DNA of 48,217 nucleotides from Aurantiochytrium sp. KH105 (GCA_003116975.1 BGKB01000157.1:1-48217); one strand, 5' to 3'; counted from the first letter of the stretch, positions 36,142 through 46,286 are shown. Notes: a model not told the origin generated them from the sequence alone. Made by a program: numbers and translations.

Positions 36142-37809
36142 ATGGCGACGCCGCCGCGAGGCGTGCGCGCGTGCGCGGCGTGCCTTTCGCGCGGCTTTCG
36201 CGTGAGCGCGCAGAACCCCACGCGCAACCGCAAGCGCAAGCAGCGCGAGGCTCGCGACGAGGCGCTCCTCAAGGCGGCCGAGGCCGGCAACCCGGGCGCT
36301 ATCGCGCACCTGCAGAAGCGACGACTGGAGGAGGCCGCCGCGGCCGCCGCCGACGCCGCTACAAGCGAGACGCTCGCAAATTCGCACGCGACGGCGCATC
36401 ACGACCAGCATCAGCAACAGCAGCAGCAGGGCTCGAGTGCAGTCGCGCTCGCGAGCCAAATCCGGAGCTGGCTGGCGCAACCACTGACGCCCTGCAGACA
36501 GTGTAATGGGCTCGGGGTCACCGTGGGCCACGCGGCCGAGGTCCCAGATGACTTCGTGCCAGAGAACGGTCCCCGCGTGGTCATTGTAGGCGCAGGGATC
36601 GGCGGGTGCGCGTTGGCTTTAGCGCTGCAGCAACGCAAGATCCCATGCACAGTGTACGAGAGAGATCCAGGCTTTAGCTCACGGGCGCAGGGCTATGCGT
36701 TGACCATGCAGCAAGCATCGAATACGTTACGGCGACTCGGATTCCGGGATTTGGTCAACCTCGGTGCAATGCCGGTCTCGCACGCGTCGCTTTTGCCCAA
36801 TGGGACGATCGTCAACGAATATGGGCGCAAATGTCACTCGACAACGCGAAAGACCATGTCGAACGGGAAACCGCCCGACAAGCAGCGGTTCAACATTCAG
36901 CTGCCGCGCGAGGCTGTGCGGCAAATGTTGCACGATGCGCTAGCTCCAGGTACAATTCGCTGGGGTGCCAACTTTAATGCCTACCGTCCTGTAGCGGAAG
37001 GTGGCGGAGACGATGCCTCCATGGCTTCTTCGGGCCCTGCTCTGCGCGTGACATTTGACGACGTCAAGGGCACCGCTGAGAATGGGAACGAGACGAGTCG
37101 TTTCGAAGTTGATGCGGACCTTGTTGTTGGATGTGATGGAATCTGGTCCCGCGTACGGCGACAAAAGCTTGGCGAGGAGGCGCCGCGATACTTGGGTCTC
37201 ATTGTGATCTTGGGCCGAGCGCCATGCTCACACTTGCTCACGGACGACAAAATGTTTCAGACCTTGGGCGGGGAGACGCGCATCTACACCATGCCTTTTA
37301 CGCGCGGAGTAACGATGTGGCAGCTCAGCTTCCCCATGCCTCTGGAGGAGGCAAAGGCATTGAGTGCGGCTGGTCCAGTGGCTTTGCTGGAAGAAGCGCA
37401 GCGTCGCTGCTCGGGCTGGCACGATCCGGTTCCTGACTTGCTGTCGGCGACCCGGTCTTGCGATGTGACTGGTTATCCTGCATATGATCGCGCCCCCGCC
37501 GACGTGGACGAGACGTCGGCAAGACTGCGTGCGCCCACGGACGATGTGGATGCGCGAGTAACGCTGTTGGGAGATGCATTGCATCCCATGAGCCCCTTCA
37601 AAGGCCAGGGTGCGAACCAGGCGCTCATGGACGCGTGGTCGCTAGCAAGTCTTATCGCAAGCACCAAGCCGCTCGAGCATGCGCTACGCGTATTTGAGAC
37701 GGAGATGGTTGATCGCGTCCGCGAAAAGGTGGAAAAGTCTGCCGAGGCGGCTGAAATTTTGCATTCGTCAAAGGCCATTGAGGAGCGCGCAAGTCGACTT
37801 GTGACATAA
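36142..37809 (+). CDS. FAD-dependent monooxygenase (aromatic/isoprenoid hydroxylase family)
   Basis: 555 aa. The FAD-binding Rossmann motif is [20 protein letters not shown] (about 145-164) with Glu in VYERD at the end of the second strand. The DG motif is [13 protein letters not shown] (about 328-340). The GD motif is [20 protein letters not shown] (about 474-493), contacting the FAD ribose. This triple set defines class A flavoprotein monooxygenases (salicylate hydroxylase, UbiH/COQ6, TetX, zeaxanthin epoxidase). The substrate cannot be read from the sequence. The N-terminal 130 residues are an unusual extension with CAAC, a basic [10 protein letters not shown] stretch, poly-Ala and poly-Gln tracts and one CRQCNGLG motif. 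The start at 36142 is the first ATG in frame; upstream codons are open but lack ATG. Confidence 0.85.
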
Positions 37810-38428
37810 CCATAGAACAGCACTCACACACAGACGCACATAGAGCGAGTTTGTCGATGCACGAGAGTGAAGGTAAAAGGATACCATAGGCATCTTCGCA
37901 CACGTCGGTCATTGTCAAAACAAATGAAAAAGCTAGTTGAACGGCCAACATTCGCCATAAGTTTAGAATTGCAAGCTAGTAGAATCTGTTTGTTTACTTT
38001 GGAAAGTCGAGCACGAGTCAAATCAATCAGGGGAGGGATATTTTTATTTGGGTTTATTACGTAATACGGATTGAACACGTCCTTTCTAAAGAAACGCCCT
38101 TCTCTTTTGATCTTCTTGTTTTTCTTTTCTTTCTTTCTTTTCGATTTGTCTTCCCGGATCGAATGTGGATTTGATTGATCGATTGATTGATTGTCCGCCT
38201 TTCTTGATTTACCACAATGGAATGACGTCGGGAGGAAGAGCCACAGTTGAGATGACGAGCCTGCGGAAGAAGCGTTGCCGAGAGACGCAGAAGAGACGAT
38301 CATTTTAACGTGGCGACACTTGTATCATTCCCTCCTTGAACGAGCACTTCCTCGAGACACAACGAAAGGGTGAATGGCTTGAAATTGACGTCAGGAAAGG
38401 GAAAGGAGAAAAGGAAGTCGACTGGAGT
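37810..38428. other. Spacer between converging genes
   Basis: AT-richer 3' flanks of the FAD monooxygenase (+) and aspartate carbamoyltransferase (-) genes, with a TTTCTTTC run (about 38110-38142) and GATTGATT units (about 38172-38192). No gene recognised. Confidence 0.5.
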
Positions 38429-39373
38429 TTACAAAGCCCCGAGGACCTTGGCGATGATGGCCATGCGCACGTACATGCCATTCTCCATCTGGCGAAAGTA
38501 GGCGGCACTCGGGTACGAGTCGACACTCTCGGAGATCTCACCGACGCGCGGGAGCGGGTGCATGATCGTGCAGGTGTCCTTGGCGTTGGCCAAGGTCTCG
38601 TGGTTGACAATGAAGGAGCCCTGCACCTTTTCGTATTCATCGAGGGACTCAAAGCGCTCCTTTTGGACGCGCGTCACATAGAGCACGTCAGTCTCGGCAA
38701 TGACTTCGGAAAGGTCGAGGTACTCGTTCTGCGAAATGACCTTGCCGAGAGACTCGACCACTTCCTTGACCGAGCTAGGAATGCCGAGACCCGCCGGCGT
38801 GACGTAGTTGATGCGGACGCCGTACATGGCGAGCAGCATGGCGAGCGAGTGGGTGGTGCGACCGTACTTGAGGTCACCAAGCATGGTGATGGTGAGCCCC
38901 TCGATCTTGCCTCCCTGTTCCTGCATGATCGTGTACAGGTCGAGGAGCGCCTGGGTCGGGTGCTCGCCGGCGCCGTCGCCAGCGTTGAGCAGGGGCTTGT
39001 GCAAAAAGGAGCTCACGGCCTGAACGCTGCCCTTTTCGGGATGGCGCAGGACCATGATGTCCGAGTAGCACTCGATGCAGCGCATGGTGTCCTGGAGGGT
39101 CTCGCCCTTCTTGATGGAAGAGTTCTCGCTGACATTGATGTAGGTGCCGCCCAGACGGAGCATGGCCGTGGCAAACGAGCAGTTCGTCCGGGTGCTGGGC
39201 TCGTAAAAGACGAGACCGAGGACCTTGTGCTTGCAGCAGTCGAGGACGCTCTTGTCGGCGCCATCTTCGTCCTTGACGGCGGCCTTGCACTTGTCGGCGG
39301 CCTCGAAGAGGGACTGGATGCCCTCGCGGGTGAAGTCGTGCACGGAGAGCACGTGGTGGCCCTTCCACGACAT
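38429..39373 (-). CDS. Aspartate carbamoyltransferase
   Basis: 314 aa, the length of a bacterial catalytic chain (about 310). It condenses carbamoyl phosphate with aspartate in pyrimidine synthesis. Signature residues are all present: FYEPSTRTNCSFATAM (carbamoyl-phosphate loop STRT), KKGETLQDT, MVLRHPEKG, AGDGAGEHPTQALLDLYT, GDLKYGRTTHSLA, YVTRVQKERF and MHPLPRVGEI. It is a single-function protein, not part of a CAD fusion as in animals and fungi. The start at 39373 (MSWKGHHVL) aligns with the start of bacterial chains. The frame is open further upstream to about 39676 but without any ATG. A pyrimidine tract ending TTTCTGTACAG lies one base before the ATG, so a leader intron, or an upstream exon encoding a targeting peptide, is possible. 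Confidence 0.9.
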   Translation of the reverse strand: MSWKGHHVLSVHDFTREGIQSLFEAADKCKAAVKDEDGADKSVLDCCKHKVLGLVFYEPSTRTNCSFATAMLRLGGTYINVSENSSIKKGETLQDTMRCIECYSDIMVLRHPEKGSVQAVSSFLHKPLLNAGDGAGEHPTQALLDLYTIMQEQGGKIEGLTITMLGDLKYGRTTHSLAMLLAMYGVRINYVTPAGLGIPSSVKEVVESLGKVISQNEYLDLSEVIAETDVLYVTRVQKERFESLDEYEKVQGSFIVNHETLANAKDTCTIMHPLPRVGEISESVDSYPSAAYFRQMENGMYVRMAIIAKVLGAL

Positions 39374-40380
39374 GCTGTACAGAAACGAGAGGTCCGACTC
39401 GTAGCTCTCCTCCACGTGCCTTTCCTGGTCTTGCCTCGGGAGTTCTTTGGGCGGGGACGCCGCAAAGGCGGTCTTCTCGCTCTGCCCGTTTGCCGTGGCG
39501 GTTCTCCTCCGCTTGTGGCTCTTGCCGCTGCTTTCGCCGGGCGACCCTTCGGCTCTCCCCGCGCCGAGCGGCCGAGGCCGGCCTGCTTCCTCGCGCGGAA
39601 TCGGAGTAGTCCCTGCCGCTGCGTTCACGCGAAACCAGACTTCGCGCGTGCTCGTCAGCACGCGTGCGGCAGTTCACGGTCTGCCGCCGCCTCGCCTGCC
39701 TCGCCTTGCTCGACCCCCTCTGTGCTCGCTCCCGCCTCTATTGGCACGAGCCTGCTTCGCAATGTGCGCTTCAGCTTTGTGGCGTTGCCCCGAAGTGCGG
39801 CGCGATGCGCACCAAGATGCAGGCCCAGGAAGAAGTCCTGATGCACGGTGTGGTGGTCCTTTTCCTCCTCCTTGCCCTCCTCCTGCGCGTCCCTCTGCGC
39901 GCCCTGCTTCTGCTGCTGCTTCTCGCCGCCGCCTCTGCGGACGCCGCTCTCGCCGCAGACTGCGGGCCGCGCTGGGCCGCGCCGCGCTGCGCTGCGCTGC
40001 GCTGCGCCCCGCGCCGCTCTCCGCGCTCCGCGCTCCGCTCTCCGCCCGCGCCGCGCGCTGCCTCGGCCGCCTGGCGTCGCGTCGCGTGCGTCGCTCTCGG
40101 CCGCTCGATGTCGATGTCTGTCTGCTTCTGCTTTTCTTCTTCTTCTTCTTCTTCTTCTTCTTCGAGAGAGAGAGAGATACTGCAGAGGCGGCCGCCTGCT
40201 GCGCCGGGCCGGCTGCTGCGCGGGGCCCGGCTCGGCTCGGCGCAGAAGGCGGGGCGAGGCCGGGCGAGCGGGGCGGCCGGGCGGCCGGGCGGCCGGGCGG
40301 AGCGGAGCGGACGCGGCCGGGGCGGGGAGGCGGCGCGGTCGCAAGGTGCGAGGCCGCGACCACCCAAAGTTGACGCACGA

Positions 40381-40480
40381 GTTTTTTTTTCTTTCTTTCA
40401 ATTTTTCTTTCTTTCAATTTTTCTTTCCTTCTCTCGATTTTCTTTTCTTTTCTTTTTCTTTCTTTTCTTTTTTGGCCAGA
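40381..40480. repeat. Homopyrimidine CTTT-rich tract
   Basis: About 100 bases almost wholly of T and C on the plus strand, with a repeated ctttctttcaatttt unit at the left end. It is purine-only on the minus strand, which runs towards the aspartate carbamoyltransferase gene. Confidence 0.85.
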
Positions 40481-42990
40481 GGTTCTCTCTCTTCGACTAG
40501 CCGGGTCGCCGCTCTTGCGGCGCTTCAAGTTGGCGTGCGCATATCTGGCGCAGGTTGCTTTTTTCTGCGGTACGGAGGGCTTGGATGACATCGTGGACGT
40601 GTCTACCAGGCAGCTGCCCCCCTGGTAGATGCAGCCTGCGCCGTATAGTCGCCGCTGCCGAGCTTTCGCTCCGAGATTGCGCCGTGGGGAGGGAGGGTGG
40701 ATGGAGCGAATTAACCGTGAGCCAACCTTCTACTATCTAGCTGCTGTTGCTGCAGCTGCAGCTGCAGCTGCCTGCTCGTAAGCTCTGCACCGCCGCGTCC
40801 CTAATGCTGCCCGCAATTTGTGTCGCGCGCAACCTACCGCTGCCTGGTCTAGATGCGATGGAACGAGCGAGACGAAACGGGATGGAGTGATGGATGGATG
40901 AATGGATGGCACCAAAACCGGACGGGCTGGAAAACGAGGAAAAGAAGGACTCGAATGCAAATCCCGCTGCAAGGGATCAGGCAAAAACTGCTCTCCCTGA
41001 CCTATGGACATGGCTGCCAGGATCACAGCCCCGCTCGCAGGGTGATTCAACCTCTCCGAGGGTGGAAAACCGCTGCCCGGGCTCCTCCTCGCTGGGCCTG
41101 TTGACGCAACGCGGTGGCGACAGGTCGAGCCCGGCCACGTAAAGGCAGCAACGCTGGAAGCTCGTAGCAGCTTTCGCGGAAAACGAAAGAAAAGAAATGG
41201 AAAGAAATGGAAAGAAAACAAGTAAAGGCTTTCCAAGCTTCCTCCTCCCGGCTCTCTCAGCTGTGGCTGCTGCACGTACGAGAAGACGAGGGCTCGCAGC
41301 CGCGACGCGGTTGCAAGTCTACATCTTCCGGGGCCGGTTGTTGGTCGCCGCGCCTGGCAGCTGCGGCCAGCGAGGCTAGGTAAGCTGTCCATGCCAGCCC
41401 TCTATCGCCTTCAACTTCGCTGGCCAACCAAGCTTCCCTCGCCTTGGCTGGCGGCGGTCAACGCAGGACCTACACGCTTTTCTCTTATCCTTCATTCTCG
41501 TATTTTTCAAACTTTTTCTTTTCACTTTGATAGTCTTTCTCCTTTCGCGCCTTCGACCAACCTGCAAGTGGCGGCTCGCAAGGTCTCCGTCCGGGGCCCT
41601 CCACAGGCAGCCACCAGACCCCCCCCCCTCGGGCCCCGCAGCAGCGGCCCTCGGCGCCCTCCGCCTTCATTCCCTGCAGGCGCGGCGCAAGTCGCTTTTC
41701 CCGCGACGCACCGCGCGGAGCAACCCAACTTTCGCATTTTCAGGTTCATCGTTAGGAATACCCCACAGTGCAGCCGGCCGCTAGATTCGCTCGTACCGCT
41801 TGCTCCATATCCGCTGCAGTTCGCACTCAGTTTAAAAGACCATTTACATAATACCAGACGCAGAAGCAGGACGAAGAGGGAATGTCTCCCCTCCCGCCGC
41901 TTCCTGCACCGGCGCGTGTAGGGTGATGACGCCGAGGCCGGACATTTGAAAATGTGCGCGGCGTTGCTGAGACTCCTCCTGCATCCCTCTCGATCGCAGC
42001 CCTCGCTCGCCAGAAGAACGGCGCGGCGCGGCGCGGCGCGACTTTGGCACGAACCGCCCATGGAACGAAGAGCGTCCGCGGATAACTTCAAGGAGCCCAG
42101 AACTCCTCGACATCCTGAGAGTTTGCGTGCACTCGGCAGTGTGCACTTGGTCGCTAACTAGCCTTGGGACCTTGGCCTGTACTACTAGCAGGCCCAGGGG
42201 CTTGGTCAGGACCGGAGGCGGAGGATGGGAGAAGTCCGCTGCCGCTTCGTGCGCAGGGCGAATTCGTCAGCCATGCCGGCTCCGCTGCATCCAAGGAGAG
42301 CATTGGAGAGAGATAATCGCAAGCATTGGAGAGAAAGTCTCTGTCCTTTTGCACTCACTCGTCAGCGGCACAGTCAGCTAGCTTGCTGCTGCTGCTGCAA
42401 GCCCCTGTCAGAATCGTCAACATGCAAATGTACGACCGGCCTTATCAGATACAGACGTCGATCAGGCCTTGGCGCGTCGCGTAGGACTTCCTCGTTAACA
42501 CATGAGAATACCAATGCCGTCGATCGACGCGTGCATGTAGTAGTATACTTGCTTGCTTGCTTGCTTGCTTACTCGAGAATAACCTTCAAATTCATGTCCC
42601 GAAGACGTTCCCATTTCCAATTCCGGACTCACCCTGGAGAAGAACTGCAAAGTGGTCCGTCCGACAGGGTCATGCCGACTGAGGCCGACTTTACTTTCAA
42701 GTAAAATCAAGGCCAAGAGAGGAAAAATAAACAAGTCTTGCCTTCGTCTTTCGCCTCTGTCGTCCGGTCGGTAACAAGCTTTGTCGCCGTTGTCACCGCG
42801 GAGCAAGATAGGCCCAGACTCGTGGCCACCATTCACGAGATGTAGTACCTCCCCCCCTTCTCTGGCTCCATCCTTCAAGGGAAGCAATACAGGGCGCACG
42901 GACTTCTCGATTCCGCGACCTCGGCGCGACGCAAAAGATTGGATGTCGTTTACTCCGGGTCGTTCGGAAACATGTGCACCTGACAGTGAC

Positions 42991-43237
42991 CCGGCCGGCC
43001 GAAGCCCATCCGGCGGCCACAGTACTTCATAGCTTCCGCGACCTGCCTGGCGCTATAATGGTCGCAAGGCTATCGAAATGACACCCGAGCGACTCGGCCG
43101 AAGTCCGTCCGGCGGCCACAGTGCTCATAGCCTCCGCAACCTGCCTGGCGCTATAATGGTCGCAAGGCTATCGAAATGACACCCGAGCGACTCGGCCGAA
43201 GTCCGTCCGGCGGCCACAGTGCTTCATAGCCTCCGCG
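42991..43237. repeat. 98-99-bp tandem repeat, about 2.5 copies
   Basis: The landmark cgctataatggtcgcaaggc begins at 43051 and again at 43149 (period 98). The landmark gaagtccgtccggcggccac begins at 43100 and 43198, with a diverged copy at 43001. Copies differ at few positions plus a one-base indel (cttcat/ctcat), so the duplication is fairly recent. Confidence 0.95.
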
Positions 43238-43326
43238 CCCGGGAAAAAATACCTTTTTACAAACTCGAACTTTAGGGTTTGCGCACTAAGCTGCATTCCT
43301 TGCATTCTCCATCAACTTTAGGTGGT

Positions 43327-43584
43327 ATGGTTCACTTTGCAGCTCGGGGGAACCGCGAATTTCGTCAGCGTTTCTTAGTCTTTCCCACACCAGAACGTGC
43401 GGAAATTTCCACTTCATCATGGGAATTTAAGGACATGCATGTATGTGAACAAGGCATGCATCAAGAAGTTGAGTGTGTGATCCAACCAGGCACCGAGCAT
43501 CGGATCCAGTGGCCACTTGGAGTGTCGGAGGCGAAGGAATTTTCCACGTCTATACACAACAACAATAAAAAACGACAAGTATGA
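43327..43584 (+). CDS. Possible small gene or gene remnant
   Basis: 85 codons from ATG to TGA. The product is not low-complexity and has a protein-like mix of alternating hydrophobic residues (RQRFLVFPTPERAE, HQEVECVIQPGTEHRIQWPL) suggestive of beta strands. I do not recognise a family. Codon use is more A/T-rich than that of the certain genes. A pyrimidine-containing segment ending ctttag at 43320 precedes the ATG, so this might be the last exon of a gene, or a decayed fragment. It lies between the 98-bp tandem repeat and the 3' end of the OGFOD1-like gene. Confidence 0.25.
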   Translation: MVHFAARGNREFRQRFLVFPTPERAEISTSSWEFKDMHVCEQGMHQEVECVIQPGTEHRIQWPLGVSEAKEFSTSIHNNNKKRQV

Positions 43585-43673
43585 CAGAAATTCCTCGTAC
43601 AAGCGCATCCTCTAGCTAAAGACGGCTGACAAAACTATTGGCCCTTGCTTGTGGTGCGCCAATTCGACCAAAT

Positions 43674-45254
43674 TTAGGCAGAAGTCTCGGCATTTGAAGC
43701 AGGCTTGGCAACCTCTGACTCGGTAGCCTTGGCCTCGGCCTCGACCTCTTCCTTTCCTTCATCACCCTCATCGTCTGCAAACTCACCCTGATACGTGAGC
43801 CAAGCATCAAAGCGCGGCGACGGGGCGCGCTTGTTGACATATTTCACAAAGGCTTGCGAGTCAGCGTCGCTGCGGTAGACCATGGCCAGCATATTGCCTC
43901 GAGGAATGACCGTCACAAGTGGCTCCTCCTCGCCCTCAACCGCATACACGACCTGGCCGCCCGTGGGATCGTCTTCGCTTTCCCAAGCATCGTCTTTGTC
44001 TACCGTGGTCCAAAATACATCGAGTTCCTCTTTGATGGCTGCTTTATCCGCCGCCGTTCGGTCGTGCACGAGCGAGTAGTTTCCACATGCGAATCGCCGA
44101 ATTTGCGCAACAACGGTATTGACCGAGAGCGACGTCAAGTCGGCAATCAGAGACGCAAACGCCTTGGACCGCAGCAACGAGCCCCACTGCGCGAGCAGCG
44201 CGTCGGACTCTGGTGCCTCGAGAACGTCGAAATGACGCTTCTGGTATGGCCCTAGTGCACGCCAGCTCGAGGCTGGGCTCTCTGTAAGTGCCTTGCGCAA
44301 TTCTTTTGCCTTGTCGGCTACGAAAAAGTCGTGCAGCTCAATGCACGACTCCGCCTCGAATTGCTCCCGCACACTCTTTTGCGTCGACTTTTCGAGGTAA
44401 ATGGGGGCGATCCACTCAGCAAGCATGGCAGCATCGCCTTCGGACTCAAGTGGGGCCACGGGTGTGGGCGCTTTCAAGCTCGTGTCCACCGCCCCAAACT
44501 CGGGTGAGCACGGTTTCCAGTCAGAAGGGGTTGTTACGGGCGGGCCATGAAACCATCCACCAATTGAGTGACGCGGTTTGTCCTTGAGTACCTCTGCAAC
44601 CTGGTGATACGAGCGGTCGCTGACCTCAAAGAAGACGAGCGAGTTCCGCTTGGGAACGATTCGTTTCATGATCCCGTTGGGTTGCTTGTCGGCGTCCACC
44701 GTAAAAAGGTCCAGAGTGCCGCCATCAGCCTCGGACCAATCTTCGGGGACCAAATAGAGAATGTACGCGATGCGTCGGCTCGATAGCTCGTCGTCATGGC
44801 ACAAGAGGTTGTTGGTTTCCGTGTACACAGAGCTTGTCAGATCAAAGTGGTCCGTGAGACCTTGGACGCCCGTCAGCTCCGTGAGAATGTCGCGCATCTC
44901 GCGACTGTACAAGGCGTCCACAAAGTCTTTGATTGCGCCTGGGCGCTCTGCGCGCTTTTCGGCGAGATCTTTGGTCTGCATGAACGAGAAGAGATCATTC
45001 TCCTTTGGGAAAAAGAGCTCATCCTTCATGATTTCCTCTTGCAGCTTTTCCAGTACGGCCTCATCCTTGACAAAGTTATCCAAGCTCGCATGAGGAAACG
45101 GCAAGGCGTTCTCGAACGAGTTTTTGAGCGCTTCGAGCCCGCTGCGGTCCTCGCCGACCCACGCAAGATTGAGCAGTTCTGCGCCCCCCGCGGCGGCCCC
45201 ATCCTTCTCCACGCGCCTGCGCTTGGCATCTCCGCCCGTGGCTTCCGACGCCAT
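43674..45254 (-). CDS. OGFOD1: OGFOD1/Tpa1-type prolyl hydroxylase (ribosomal protein uS12)
   Basis: 526 aa from the chosen start. OGFOD1 and yeast Tpa1 hydroxylate a proline of ribosomal protein uS12 (S23) using Fe(II), O2 and 2-oxoglutarate, which tunes translational accuracy. The N-terminal oxygenase domain (about 40-235) has the iron ligands His153 and Asp155 (LLCHDDELSS) and His217 (SDRSYHQVAEV), and Arg228 for 2-oxoglutarate. The IAYILYLVPEDWSEADGGTL strand pair is typical. The second, catalytically inactive double-stranded beta-helix domain (about 300-500) follows, as in Tpa1/Ofd1. The tail is Glu/Ala-rich. I chose the ATG at 45254 (AAGATGG context, then a basic KRRRVEK nuclear-signal-like stretch). 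An in-frame ATG at 45398 would add 48 residues. Confidence 0.88.
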   Translation of the reverse strand: MASEATGGDAKRRRVEKDGAAAGGAELLNLAWVGEDRSGLEALKNSFENALPFPHASLDNFVKDEAVLEKLQEEIMKDELFFPKENDLFSFMQTKDLAEKRAERPGAIKDFVDALYSREMRDILTELTGVQGLTDHFDLTSSVYTETNNLLCHDDELSSRRIAYILYLVPEDWSEADGGTLDLFTVDADKQPNGIMKRIVPKRNSLVFFEVSDRSYHQVAEVLKDKPRHSIGGWFHGPPVTTPSDWKPCSPEFGAVDTSLKAPTPVAPLESEGDAAMLAEWIAPIYLEKSTQKSVREQFEAESCIELHDFFVADKAKELRKALTESPASSWRALGPYQKRHFDVLEAPESDALLAQWGSLLRSKAFASLIADLTSLSVNTVVAQIRRFACGNYSLVHDRTAADKAAIKEELDVFWTTVDKDDAWESEDDPTGGQVVYAVEGEEEPLVTVIPRGNMLAMVYRSDADSQAFVKYVNKRAPSPRFDAWLTYQGEFADDEGDEGKEEVEAEAKATESEVAKPASNAETSA

Positions 45255-45618
45255 CTTCGTCGCTCCTCGGTGTCCTCCCGCGCAAGAACTCCTTCCCCGC
45301 CGACTTTGCTCTCGCCGCTCGCGTCTGTCCTGGCCACAAACGACCCCGCCCCGCTCGACAAGGGCGTCGTCTTCGAGCGTCTCGTCTCCTTCAACCATTG
45401 GCCTCGCAAAGCGGCCTATCCCCGCCTCTTAGGCCCCTTTCCATTCCCGTATCCTCCCTCCCTCCTCCCTGCCCTCTGCTCCTCCCACCGGACCCGTACC
45501 GCTGCATCAATTTCCGCCGGGTCCGGTGGGCGCCGCGCGGTGTCGACCCACCCTTCCCGCGGGCTCCCACGGGGCGCGCGGCGGCACCGGAACGCGCGCC
45601 CGAGAGCGGCGGCAGTTG

Positions 45619-45626
45619 TTCGCGAA
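45619..45626. promoter_or_regulatory. Candidate heat-shock element (TTCGCGAA)
   Basis: A perfect palindrome with the two inverted half-sites of a heat-shock element (nTTCnnGAAn), about 190 bp upstream of the predicted leader-intron donor of the Hsp40 gene. A full element needs three units; only two are clear. Confidence 0.3.
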
Positions 45627-45815
45627 GGATGGGGCGCAGATTAAGGGGCGGGAGTGAAGGGGAGAAAGGAGGCGGAAGGAGAGGAGGGGGAAAGAGAGAA
45701 AGCAGGGGAGAAAGAAGGAAAGCAGGAAAGCAGGGAAGGGGGAGAAGGAGGAAAGGAGGGAGGGCGGCAGCCAGAACTTGTTCTTCGAGGAGGAGCGCGG
45801 CAGCGAGGGCTCGCG

Positions 45816-46201
45816 GTAAGTGGCGCCCGCGGGGAGGCGCGGCGGCGGACCCCGTCCGCGCGCGGCCGGAAACCTGCGCCCTGCGCGGCGCGTCGCGGGG
45901 GCGCTGGTTTGCCGGATGCGTGGATGGATGCGGCGAGGGGCATGAATGAAGGGGCCAACGAACGAACGCAACGCGACGCAACGCCAGACGTCGAGCCGAC
46001 GCGCCCGGAAAGGCGTGCGCGCGACAGGGGAGGGGAGGGCGAAGGCGCCGAGGGGGAGGAGGGGGAGGAGGCGGAGAGCGAGGAAAGAGGCTGCACGCAC
46101 GGAAGGCAGGCGGTCCCGGAGGCCCCCTCCCTAGTCTTGCAGGACATTTGAATGGAACCAGTTGACTGACGTTGTCTTGCTGCCTGCTTGATTCGCTACA
46201 G
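45816..46201 (+). other. Predicted 5' leader intron of the Hsp40 gene (386 nt)
   Basis: The donor is a consensus GTAAGT (45816-45821) in GCGGTAAGTGG. The acceptor is gattcgctacag ending at 46201, with a CTGAC branch candidate at 46166-46170. The acceptor lies 85 bases before the start codon at 46287. Confidence 0.6.
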
Positions 46202-46286
46202 AAATCTTTTTGCGAAGAAGAACTACGACCAGGAGGTCTCGAAACAGAGACGCAAGTCCCTTAACGAGAAAGTCAGGGCGTGCAAG

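Larger units (their letters stand above)
39374..43326. other. 4-kb gene-poor interval with low-complexity DNA
   Basis: No gene could be supported. Notable parts are a GC-rich run with TGCGC units (about 39970-40050), TTC repeats (about 40134-40161) and GA repeats (about 40162-40178). There are also GGCCGGGC repeats (about 40273-40300) and a 100-bp CTTT/TTTC pyrimidine tract (about 40381-40480). Further on are CTGCAG runs (about 40740-40772), GCTT repeats (about 42549-42571) and the 98-bp tandem repeat (42991-43237). The left end probably contains the aspartate carbamoyltransferase promoter and leader. Confidence 0.45.
45255..46286. other. Divergent region OGFOD1 / Hsp40 with purine-rich tract
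   Basis: About 1 kb between divergent start codons. A nearly pure A/G tract lies at about 45641-45766, and the predicted leader intron of the Hsp40 gene at 45816-46201. Large open frames on both strands here are Arg/Gly/Ser-rich and follow base composition. Confidence 0.5.

Noticed and set aside
38336..39841. 501-aa plus-strand frame over aspartate carbamoyltransferase
   Set aside because: Antisense shadow of the enzyme; no recognisable domain.
39664..40588. Frames with Leu runs that mimic a signal peptide, then Ser and Phe runs
   Set aside because: The runs come from CTG, TTC and CTTT repeats; the frames conflict and no domain is present.
42991..43237. CRISPR-like array
   Set aside because: The copies are direct tandem duplicates with no spacers, in a eukaryotic genome.
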